From contig RHGE01000046.1 in the NCBI GenBank assembly GCA_004296775.1, positions 1 to 47,897 of the forward strand: a stretch of 47,897 nucleotides of DNA. The letters are read 5' to 3'. Under the pieces are notes generated by a model. That model saw only the letters and a program-made list of their open reading frames with translations, did not search any database and had not been told where the DNA came from. Numbering within the stretch: position 1 is the stretch's first letter; each line of letters starts with the position of its first letter. Made by a program: the position numbers and the translations under genes. The stretch is from Marinilabiliaceae bacterium JC017 (lineage in GTDB: Bacteria; Bacteroidota; Bacteroidia; Bacteroidales; Marinilabiliaceae). Below are positions 41,561 through 47,897 of this stretch, piece after piece.

Positions 41561-42336
41561 TAAATGATTCGTTTTATTACTCTTAGTTTATGACTATATT
41601 TTCCACTCGCCACATTGTAGATTCCCTGATGGTCGAGTTTATCAATCCGCACACACCCCGAAGCGTGAATTATCTCCCCGTTGTCAAGGCACAAGCCAAC
41701 ATGGGTGATGTTGCCTTCCGCATTATCGAAAAAAGCCAGATCGCCTTTTTTTGCCTCCTCCACAAAACTAACATTGGTTCCCTCGGCAACTTGTTGCGAC
41801 GCATCACGTGGTAACGCAACACCCATTATTTTATAAACGATTTGGGTGAATCCGGAACAATCGATGCCGAAAAAACTTCTTCCGCCCCATAAATAAGGCG
41901 TATTGAGAAAGGAGCGGGCTACTTCGTCAATACCACCCTCTTTTATTTCAGATTGATTATTTGAAGGAACTTCATAAGTCTTTGTACCAATTAAAAAACT
42001 GTTCTCTTCCGCCCTGTTAAAACAAACAGTACTACCCCCGGATAAATAATGCAGTTCGTTTCCCGGTTCACTAACAATCTTCACATAAGGAGCCGGAATA
42101 ATCCACTTGGCACCCTTCTCCCAGGCTTCTACTTCCGAAGGATTAAGCACTTCAACCAGTTTAGCATCTACCCACCCGGAGTAGTTATCAAAATGATTGG
42201 TAACCTTAATCCATTTGCCTTCACGTTCAAGAACCGAAAACGATTCACCAAATAGAAGCTGGCTAACCATTTCAGCCTGTTCCCGCGGTTCACTTCTCAT
42301 AGGAATGAAGCCGTAGGTGCATATTGAATTCACCAT
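41560..42336 (-). CDS. NlpC/P60 family peptidase with SH3-type domain
   Basis: 258 residues from the ATG at 42336 (the frame extends to a TTG at 42357). SH3-like segments occupy about 1-115 (PMRSEPREQAEMVSQLLFGE, SGWVDAKLV). The C40 domain has Cys160 in GIDCSGFTQ, His in ITHVGLCLD and a third polar residue in IIHASGCV. These enzymes typically cut gamma-D-Glu-diaminopimelate bonds of muropeptides. No signal peptide is visible, which points to a cytoplasmic muropeptide-recycling enzyme like YkfC. It is coupled to the NUDIX gene. Confidence 0.9.
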   Translation of the reverse strand: MVNSICTYGFIPMRSEPREQAEMVSQLLFGESFSVLEREGKWIKVTNHFDNYSGWVDAKLVEVLNPSEVEAWEKGAKWIIPAPYVKIVSEPGNELHYLSGGSTVCFNRAEENSFLIGTKTYEVPSNNQSEIKEGGIDEVARSFLNTPYLWGGRSFFGIDCSGFTQIVYKIMGVALPRDASQQVAEGTNVSFVEEAKKGDLAFFDNAEGNITHVGLCLDNGEIIHASGCVRIDKLDHQGIYNVASGKYSHKLRVIKRII

Positions 42337-42462
42337 GATTTCTGCTTTTAGCCGCAATTTATAATAAAAGGCGAACCTAACAAAGACTCATTTTTTTTAA
42401 GAAAATAGTGGGCTTTGTAGTATTTTAGCCAATGAAAGCGATAATACTAAAATCTGTATTTA

Positions 42463-44601
42463 ATGATTAATTGGTTCACTAATTCCTGGAAGAAATATTA
42501 CACCCCAACATATCGTATTCTGGCATTTATTGTTGGGATTGCTCTTGTTACTTATCTATTACCAAAAACCAGCAAATTCAGGTATGAATACATTAAAGGG
42601 AAACCCTGGAAACACCAAACCCTGATAGCACCGTTTGATTTTCCTATTTACAAGAACCAACAAGAATTAAAACAAGAAAAGGATAGCCTTTCGGTTAGTT
42701 TCAGGCCCTATTTCTTTTATGAGGAATCACCTGTTGAGGCCAAACAGAACCTGCTGCATGCCGATTACACCAAGAAACTATCGACCTTTCAAAAGCAGTA
42801 TCCTGAGCTCTTCGAATCAAATCATAGCAATACGGGTCTGCAAGAAAAGTTGATTTCAACGGTGGATCAATCGCTGGCCACCATCTACAACAAAGGCATC
42901 ATCTCCTTACCCGAAGAATACATTGATGCACCGCCTACTTTTGAGCTGATGCTGATCATTGGAAGCATTGCGGAGCCGTATGGCCTCTCTGAATTCTACT
43001 CTTTCAAGTCAGGCTATCAATACATTATCAACCAAAGCCTTCAACAAATACCCCCCACGGATACGATCATTTATGAACAAGCCCGCAATTTTCTCTCCGA
43101 TCTGCAACTGAATAAGTATTTATCGGCCAATGTGACCTATAACAATGCACGAACCACACAGGAAAAACAAAACCTCTTAAAAAAGATCTCCCTGACAAGT
43201 GGCAAAGTCATGGCAGGTCAAAAGGTGATTGATACGGGTGACCTGATTAATGATGATCTGATTAAAATCCTCGACTCCCTGAAACGCGAATATGAAAGCC
43301 GCATAGGTTCTATCTCTGCCTACTACCTGATTATTGTAGCCCAGGCCATCATCGTGCTTCTGCTGTTTATCACCATCTACCTATTTCTCTATTATTTCCG
43401 GAGAGATGTCTATGACAACCTGCTTTCGGTCTCCTTTATTCTTTTTATGGTGATTACCATGATCGCATTAGCAAGTATCGTGAATTACCTGGATGATTTT
43501 CCATTGCTTATCATTCCGTTCGCGATACTTCCCATTATAGTGCGCATCTTCTTTGACTCAAGACTGGCTTTTTTCCTGTATATCATCACTATTTTACTGG
43601 CGGCCTTTTTCGCAGAGAACAGCTTTCTGTTTGTCTTTCTTCAGATTCCGGTGGGATTGGTTGCTATTTTTGCGCTCTTCCGAATGGTTCGCCGCAGTCA
43701 GCTGGTTCGCGCAGCAGTATTTATTATCATCACCTATGCCCTGTTTTACTCTGGTATCTCCTTGTGGCAGGAGGGTGACATTACCAAGATCGACCCTTTT
43801 GTATATGCTCAGTTTACCATCAATGGCGCTTTAATTTTATTGGTTTATCCACTTATTGACATCTTTGAACGCCTGTTTGGTTTTCTTTCGGATGTCACCC
43901 TGGTGGAGCTTTCGGATACCAACCACCCCATCCTGCGAAAACTGGCTGAAAAAGCCCCGGGCACTTTCCAGCACAGTATCCAGGTAGGAAACCTGGCCCA
44001 GGAAGTAGCCTATGCCATTGAAGCTAATCCGATGCTGGTGAGGGCCGGTGCCATGTATCATGATATTGGTAAGATGGCCTCCCCCATGTTTTTCACCGAA
44101 AACCAAACATCGGGTATTAATCCGCACAATGAACTTCCTTATGAGGAGAGCGCCCAAATTGTGATCAATCATATTGAAAGCGGTATCAAATTGGCTAAAA
44201 AGGATAAAGTGCCGGAGCAAATCATTGATTTCATCAGAACCCACCAGGGAACCACCACAACACGGTATTTCTATACCTCATTTATGAATAAATACCCGGA
44301 AAAAATGGTTGACATAAGCGTTTTCTCCTACCCGGGTCCAACACCTTTTACCAAGGAAACCGCCATATTAATGATGGCTGATTCCATTGAGGCTGCTTCG
44401 CGTAGCTTAAAAAACTACACCGATCATGACATCGATAAATTGGTTGAAAATATTATCAACACCCAAATAAAAGAAGATCAATTTATAAATGCCCCGATTA
44501 CCTTCCGTGAGATAACGAAAGCAAAAGAGGTATTTAAGCAGAAATTGAAAAATATCTACCACGCCCGGATAGAATATCCGAAACTCAAAAAGAGACATTA
44601 A
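42463..44601 (+). CDS. 7TM-HD (PgpH-type) phosphohydrolase
   Basis: 712 residues. A first membrane segment (about 15-33) is followed by an extracytoplasmic 7TMR-HDED domain (about 50-270). Seven membrane segments (about 288-470) lead to a cytoplasmic HD domain (about 485-700) with FQHSIQVGNLAQEV, AGAMYHDIGKM and the FFTENQTSGINPH insertion. This is the layout of PgpH, which degrades c-di-AMP in Firmicutes. The same activity is likely but not shown here. It is monocistronic with a strong terminator and diverges from the NlpC/P60 gene. Confidence 0.92.
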   Translation: MINWFTNSWKKYYTPTYRILAFIVGIALVTYLLPKTSKFRYEYIKGKPWKHQTLIAPFDFPIYKNQQELKQEKDSLSVSFRPYFFYEESPVEAKQNLLHADYTKKLSTFQKQYPELFESNHSNTGLQEKLISTVDQSLATIYNKGIISLPEEYIDAPPTFELMLIIGSIAEPYGLSEFYSFKSGYQYIINQSLQQIPPTDTIIYEQARNFLSDLQLNKYLSANVTYNNARTTQEKQNLLKKISLTSGKVMAGQKVIDTGDLINDDLIKILDSLKREYESRIGSISAYYLIIVAQAIIVLLLFITIYLFLYYFRRDVYDNLLSVSFILFMVITMIALASIVNYLDDFPLLIIPFAILPIIVRIFFDSRLAFFLYIITILLAAFFAENSFLFVFLQIPVGLVAIFALFRMVRRSQLVRAAVFIIITYALFYSGISLWQEGDITKIDPFVYAQFTINGALILLVYPLIDIFERLFGFLSDVTLVELSDTNHPILRKLAEKAPGTFQHSIQVGNLAQEVAYAIEANPMLVRAGAMYHDIGKMASPMFFTENQTSGINPHNELPYEESAQIVINHIESGIKLAKKDKVPEQIIDFIRTHQGTTTTRYFYTSFMNKYPEKMVDISVFSYPGPTPFTKETAILMMADSIEAASRSLKNYTDHDIDKLVENIINTQIKEDQFINAPITFREITKAKEVFKQKLKNIYHARIEYPKLKKRH

Positions 44602-44605
44602 GCCT

Positions 44606-44637
44606 GTGTAGCCGGGAGAAAAATATCCCGGCTACAC
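44606..44637 (+). terminator. Terminator of the PgpH-type gene
   Basis: GTGTAGCCGGGA and TCCCGGCTACAC form a perfect 12-base stem with an 8-base loop, followed by a T/C-rich tract. Confidence 0.85.
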
Positions 44638-44710
44638 CTCCTTTCTATTCATTCCTGCCCGTTACCTGTTCAGGCCTCCATACCATTCATTCAAATTACA
44701 GGGAGGACAT

Positions 44711-45022
44711 GCCAGAAGAGTACACAGATATGAGTATCAAGACATTTGCATGACCGTCATTGCAATATCCTGCCAAAAAATACACAGACATTACTGATAA
44801 GACACTATCCTGCACATGCCAGAAAAGTACACAGATATGAGTATCAAGATATTTACATGACCGTCATTGCAATATCCTGCCAAAAAATACACAGACATTA
44901 CTGATAAGACACTATCCTGCACATGCCAGAAAAGTACACAGATATGAGTATCAAGATATTTGCATGACCGTCATTGCAATATCCTGCCAAAAAATACACA
45001 GACATTACTGACAAGACACTAA
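44711..45022 (+). repeat. 107-base repeat, three tandem copies
   Basis: GTACACAGATATGAGTATCA recurs at 44720, 44827 and 44934, exactly 107 bases apart, and the copies are nearly identical, so the expansion is recent. Each unit is itself a diverged dimer: CCTGCCAAAAAATACACAGA and CATGCCAGAAAAGTACACAG are related halves. A TTGCATGA-CCG-TCATTGCAA hairpin lies in the middle. Single dispersed copies are at 424, 28586 and 40833. Confidence 0.9.
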
Positions 45023-45026
45023 GAAG

Positions 45027-45058
45027 CAAAAAAAGGGAGAGGCCCAAATCCTCTCCCT
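45027..45058 (-). terminator. Terminator of the 33-residue membrane peptide gene
   Basis: On the minus strand GGGAGAGG and CCTCTCCC flank ATTTGGG and are followed by TTTTTTT, 20 bases after the peptide's stop codon. Confidence 0.85.
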
Positions 45059-45077
45059 AACACAAACCCAACTAAAT

Positions 45078-45179
45078 TTAAACCATATAACTAATGAAGT
45101 GAGCCATTACGCTTACATATAATCCAATAAAGACAACAAGAAAAATCTTTGTTCGCAATCCTAATCTATGTAATTCCAT
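45078..45179 (-). CDS. 33-residue single-pass membrane peptide
   Basis: Begins MELHRLGLRTK and continues with a hydrophobic segment (about 12-31: IFLVVFIGLYVSVMAHFISY), ending MV. The positive N-terminus predicts an inside-N single-pass membrane peptide. A strong minus-strand terminator starts 20 bases after its stop, which no other gene explains, so a transcript very probably ends here. The open frame exactly fills the space before it. No family is recognised. It lies between the PgpH-type gene and the PsiE-like gene. Confidence 0.65.
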   Translation of the reverse strand: MELHRLGLRTKIFLVVFIGLYVSVMAHFISYMV

Positions 45180-45606
45180 AACAACAAATTTTGGAGTTTA
45201 TCATTCGAGGATATACACTTCAAAAGACCGACCATTAATTACCCAAAAATGTTAAAAAAACCTGGATAATATTAAAAACAACTAATACTGATTAATGATT
45301 AAAATGACCACTTAATGCGTTACGCTGTTAATTGGTTACCTACATTTCCCATGATTAACAAGATTTATATGACTGAGAATAAGGGATGGATTCCTGCAAC
45401 CTGACGTGTTCCCGGAAAGCCCCAAATCTCTCCCGCAAGTTGCAATCGTCTTCCCGAATAATTTCCTGCATTATTAGCATGATCCCCACTCTCCACAAAG
45501 GTATATCCTTTATACCTTCCTACCCTAAATTGGCTCAATCGTTAATTCTCATTACCAGCACAAACCACCTTATACTGCCAGCTTACTTCATGAGGAAGCA
45601 GGATAA
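45180..45606. other. Gene-free interval
   Basis: Upstream region of the small membrane peptide plus the second copy of the palindromic dispersed element (45288-45340). A 101-codon open frame on the plus strand (45386-45691) overlaps the PsiE-like gene and has no recognisable domain. Confidence 0.5.
45288..45340. repeat. Palindromic dispersed element, copy 2
   Basis: Matches 11638-11690 over about 50 bases. The core at 45308-45335 keeps the CCA-TTAA-GCG / CGC-TTAA-TGG arrangement. Confidence 0.6.
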
Positions 45607-46062
45607 TTACAGAGATCCTTTACCGACGCTTTCGTCCTTATCTCGGCCGCCAATTTTGATTTTCACATCAGCTTTTTTAATCAGAAAATAGGTAATCCCC
45701 AAGACCAGCATCATGCCCGATAAACTCAATAGCTCACCAATACTATATTTATTAAAATCCCAGATAATTACTTTTCGGGCAATGGCAATAATGGCCACCA
45801 GGATAATGAATTCAACATGCACAATATCATCCTTCAAATATGCTTTTACCGTTTCCAGGAGCTCCAAGCCAATGAGCAACACCAGAAACAGACTAAGTAA
45901 TCCCATCAAGTCACTGGCACTCACAAAAAAAATGGGAGGAGCCAAAATCTTTTGTTGTATCACATAAACAATATCCATAAAGGCAAGAATCAGGATAATA
46001 GCCATCACAAACAGGATACCTCCAATGATGATGCGTTCAATTTTCTTCAGCAGGTTTAGCAT
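45607..46062 (-). CDS. PsiE-family (phosphate-starvation-inducible-like) membrane protein
   Basis: 151 residues with four hydrophobic segments (about 10-33, 47-68, 80-97, 108-128) and a charged C-terminal tail. The arrangement and the LKDDIVHVEFIILVAIIAIARKVI block (about 77-100) match the PsiE-like membrane family. E. coli psiE is induced by phosphate starvation, but the protein's function is unknown. It is read in the same direction as the 33-residue peptide gene, 427 bases upstream of it. Confidence 0.8.
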   Translation of the reverse strand: MLNLLKKIERIIIGGILFVMAIILILAFMDIVYVIQQKILAPPIFFVSASDLMGLLSLFLVLLIGLELLETVKAYLKDDIVHVEFIILVAIIAIARKVIIWDFNKYSIGELLSLSGMMLVLGITYFLIKKADVKIKIGGRDKDESVGKGSL

Positions 46063-46235
46063 GGTTAAATTTTTTTATTCATTCTGTTACTGTTCAAAAT
46101 CAACTGGCACTAAGTAATGCACTTAAGTCGCGCGCGCTTTTACTTTATTTGTTCACGCTTCCTTTTAATTTTACAGTTGCTCACAATTTAGTTTCACATC
46201 AATTCTACAACAAAAAAATGTAAACAAAAAACGAT

Positions 46236-46625
46236 TAACGAAGTTGTAACGCGGAGACGCACCTTGAACCCATAAACTGTAACGCAGAGACTCGCAGAGG
46301 AATCACAAAGATAACGTTAACCTCGAACCCAGAACCTTTCAGTCTCTCGCCAAGCCGCATAAGACGCAAAGAATCCAAAAACATTTTTCCGACCCGTAAC
46401 CCAGAACCCAAAAACTGTAACACAGAGACTCGCAGAGGAATCACAAAGACTCGCGAAGATACCGTTAACCTCGAACACAGAACCTTTCAGTCTCTCGCCA
46501 AGCCGCATAAGTCGCAAAGAATCCAAAAACATTTTTCCGACCCGTAACCCAGAACCCAAAAACTGTAACACAGAGACTCGCAGAGGAAACACAAAGACTC
46601 GCGGAGATGCCATTGATTCACATCT
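46236..46625. repeat. CGCAGAG-type tandem repeats (138-148-base period)
   Basis: AAACTGTAACnCAGAGACTCGCAGAGG recurs at about 46274, 46412 and 46560, so the periods are 138 and 148; the shorter unit lacks one GACTCGCGAA block. Between them lie AACCTTTCAGTCTCTCGCC and AAACATTTTTCCGACCCGTA. A diverged further unit is at 47013-47165, and a fragment at about 356-420. The open frames inside are repeat by-products. Confidence 0.8.
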
Positions 46626-46739
46626 CAACGTTTCAATATTCCATATAAATCAATAGGTCTGAATGGCCTTCCTATCAAAGCCCGGGTAAAAATAACCACC
46701 TCAAGGAAACCTCCAATAAAACACAACCTTAAAATAACG

Positions 46740-46942
46740 AGAAAGGCCTCGATGATCCGAAGCGCGCAAGCCCGTCAAATAAGCGGGCCGGCGCAGGCGC
46801 GACGAAAATGAATGCGGGAATTCCGGCGGATGGGCCGGCAAAAATTCATCGAGGAGGTGGGCGGAAGCTTTTATTTGACTAGCGTTTTTTGGTTCCTTTT
46901 TGGGGCAATGCCAAAAAGGGACTAGGGTCTGGGACAACGTCA
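46740..46942 (-). repeat. 200-base dispersed element, copy 3
   Basis: The most complete copy. Hairpin GTCCCTTTTTGG / CCAAAAAGGAAC and the AAATAAGCGGGCCGGC region are present. On the minus strand an 80-codon frame (46701-46943) encodes the same peptide pattern as copy 2, including KNASQIKASAHLLDEF and RRPAYLTG. Confidence 0.8.
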
Positions 46943-47012
46943 CAGTTAAAAATTGAAACCCACAGGCTCCATTTTGCCCTCGCTAAATCGCGTATAATAA
47001 ACCCTCAACTCA

Positions 47013-47165
47013 GAACCCATAATTTGTAAATTATAACACAAAGATTCACAGAGATACCGTTAACCTCGAACACAGAACTTTTCAGTCTCTCGCCAAGCCG
47101 TATAAGTCGCAAAGAATTCCAATGATTTACCGGCCTGAAACCACCAACTCAGAACCCATACCTGG
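47013..47165. repeat. CGCAGAG-type repeat, diverged unit
   Basis: Contains TAACACAAAGATTCACAGAG, ACCGTTAACCTCGAACACAG and CAGTCTCTCGCCAAGCCGTA, matching the units at 46236-46625 with several changes. Confidence 0.7.
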
Positions 47166-47237
47166 CAGCGTCCGAAAGTCCTGCCAGCGTTTAAAAGCTA
47201 GAAGCACCATCCACCTCACATCTCCAGGTCCCCTAAG

Positions 47238-47440
47238 CTGACATTGTCTCAGCCCCTCGGCTGATAATGTCTCAGCCCCTCGGCTGATGATGTCTCAGCC
47301 CCTCGGCTGACGATGTCTCAGCCCCTAAGCTGAGACAGACTCAGCCTACCTATCTGAGACAGACTCAGCCTACCTATCTGAGACAGACTCAGCCTACCTA
47401 TCTGAAACGGACTCAGCCTACCTATCTGAGACGGACCAGA
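47238..47440. repeat. Double tandem array, 23-base and 24-base units, mutually complementary
   Basis: Four 23-base units (47238-47329; CTGAnnATGTCTCAGCCCCT plus CGG or AAG) are directly followed by four 24-base units (47330-47425; CTGAGACAGACTCAGCCTAC plus CTAT) and a partial fifth. The first kind forms TCAGCC-CCTC-GGCTGA hairpins across unit borders, the second CTGAG-ACAGA-CTCAG within units. TGTCTCAG of the first array is the exact complement of CTGAGACA of the second, so the two arrays can also pair with each other. Confidence 0.9.
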
Positions 47441-47465
47441 CGACATTCACTTGATAATCCACATA

Positions 47466-47505
47466 AAAACAAAGCGTTCTGTCAAAATAGACAAAACGCT
47501 TTTGT
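47466..47505 (-). terminator. Terminator of the HU/DUF4469-type gene
   Basis: On the minus strand AAAAGCGTTTTGTC and GACAGAACGCTTT flank TATTTT and are followed by GTTTTT, about 28 bases after the stop codon. Confidence 0.8.
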
Positions 47506-47533
47506 GTAAAATAACTGCAAACTTTTTAATCGG

Positions 47534-47897
47534 CTAGGGAATTACCTTTAGCAGGTAATCAAATTGATAGGTGCGCACCTCCTTTAGTAACGTACCCGCA
47601 TTGGAAAACTGGGTACCAATAGACAGCGAATACTCCCCAATAGGCAGCCCGGCAGGAATAATAAAAGAGATGGCCGAAGGCGAATTGACCAACACCGAAG
47701 TCATTGGAACAACCGTTTCTTCCTGTGTATCCTGGTTGGTAAGCTTAATGCCCACGCCAGCTTCACTACCAACCAATTTAATTTTACTGCCCTCCAGGTT
47801 GGCACCACCACCCGGCGTTAAACGGTTGTTTACTTCACCCGTAGTCACATCAGTAACCGAATTAATAGCAAGACCTGAAGCAGCCATGCCACGTACT
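47534..47897 (-). CDS. HU-like domain protein with DUF4469, C-terminal part
   Basis: Partial: the frame stays open through the window edge, so the N-terminal (HU-like DNA-binding) half is not visible. The internal Met at 47887 is not the start; upstream codons read V-R-G. The visible part is the Ig-like DUF4469 domain: INSVTDVTTGEVNNRLTPGG, EGSKIKLVG, the strand NSPSAISFIIPAGLPIGEYSL and the ending RTYQFDYLLKVIP. Such HU-DUF4469 proteins are common in Bacteroidota; their role is not established. Confidence 0.8.
   Translation of the reverse strand, partial: VRGMAASGLAINSVTDVTTGEVNNRLTPGGGANLEGSKIKLVGSEAGVGIKLTNQDTQEETVVPMTSVLVNSPSAISFIIPAGLPIGEYSLSIGTQFSNAGTLLKEVRTYQFDYLLKVIP

Larger units (their letters stand above)
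46063..47533. other. Repeat-dense, gene-free stretch
   Basis: No convincing gene in about 1.47 kb. In order it contains: a motif at 46120-46150 resembling 25239-25275; CGCAGAG-type tandem repeats (46236-46625); the third copy of the 200-base element (46740-46942); another CGCAGAG-type unit (47013-47165); the double 23/24-base array (47238-47440); and the terminator of the partial gene at the end. Confidence 0.7.

Noticed and set aside
45386-45691. 101-codon plus-strand frame
   Set aside because: Overlaps the PsiE-like gene on the other strand and has no recognisable domain or composition of a real protein.
46235-46628. Overlapping minus-strand frames of 69 and 103 codons
   Set aside because: They translate the CGCAGAG tandem repeat, and the frames share the repeat's period.

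Overview
The window looks like a chromosomal segment of a Bacteroidota bacterium, most likely an anaerobic or facultative member of Marinilabiliales or a neighbouring order. This is inferred from: a type IX secretion C-terminal domain on a large starch-degrading enzyme; a TonB-dependent receptor with a carboxypeptidase-regulatory-like N-terminal domain; -7 boxes of the TAnnTTTG type before several genes; the dapB-lepB-lepB-wbqC order; oxygen-sensitive enzymes (indolepyruvate:ferredoxin oxidoreductase, anaerobic sulfatase-maturase type radical SAM protein); and family-level sequence signatures. No species is named because nothing here settles it.

Layout. 1-800: gene-free, filled with repeat fragments. 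800-6179 (minus): iorB, iorA, a YjbQ-family protein, an anSME-type radical SAM protein and a D-2-hydroxyacid dehydrogenase. 6448-7207: a Fic AMP-transferase and, convergent and overlapping its 3' end by 20 bases, a 58-codon gene whose product carries the Fic-inhibitory motif SFNIEG. 7346-11160 (plus): TonB-dependent receptor and ornithine aminotransferase. 11161-13250: repeats and two unrecognised small genes. 13252-15321: a complete IS66-family element with an exact 8-base target duplication. 15441-19754 (minus): a 1437-residue GH13 enzyme with T9SS signal and a paired LacI-type operator upstream. 20300-22498: a GC-rich B12-binding-type radical SAM protein. 23170-25089 (minus): argS. 25676-29753: a sensor histidine kinase with a degenerate receiver, a TonB_C protein, and the PPDK regulatory kinase/phosphorylase. 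29840-29923: tRNA-Leu(CAG). 30048-32243 (minus): dipeptidyl peptidase IV. 32618-35831: thrS-infC-rpmI-rplT translation operon, with infC starting at ATA behind a strong Shine-Dalgarno. 35978-40837: dapB, two signal peptidase I genes, a LapA-domain protein, a WbqC-like protein. 41123-42336 (minus): translationally coupled NlpC/P60 and NUDIX genes. 42463-44601: PgpH-type 7TM-HD phosphohydrolase. 45078-46062 (minus): a 33-residue membrane peptide with its own terminator and a PsiE-like protein. 46063-47533: repeat-dense. 47534 to the end: the C-terminal part of an HU/DUF4469-type protein.

Housekeeping genes are separated by an unusually rich set of dispersed and tandem repeats. The main families are: an approximately 200-base element present three times (1-95, 12889-13090, 46740-46942); a 120-136-base MITE with terminal inverted repeats (three full copies, one with an exact 6-base target duplication); a 107-base repeat dispersed and also in a three-copy tandem; two unrelated 41-base hairpin tandem arrays; a two-part 23/24-base array whose halves are mutually complementary; and CGCAGAG-type repeats. 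The best candidates for new biology are the convergent Fic/antitoxin pair, the repeat families with conserved hairpins, and the 33-residue membrane peptide. All calls are by reading; no database search was run.
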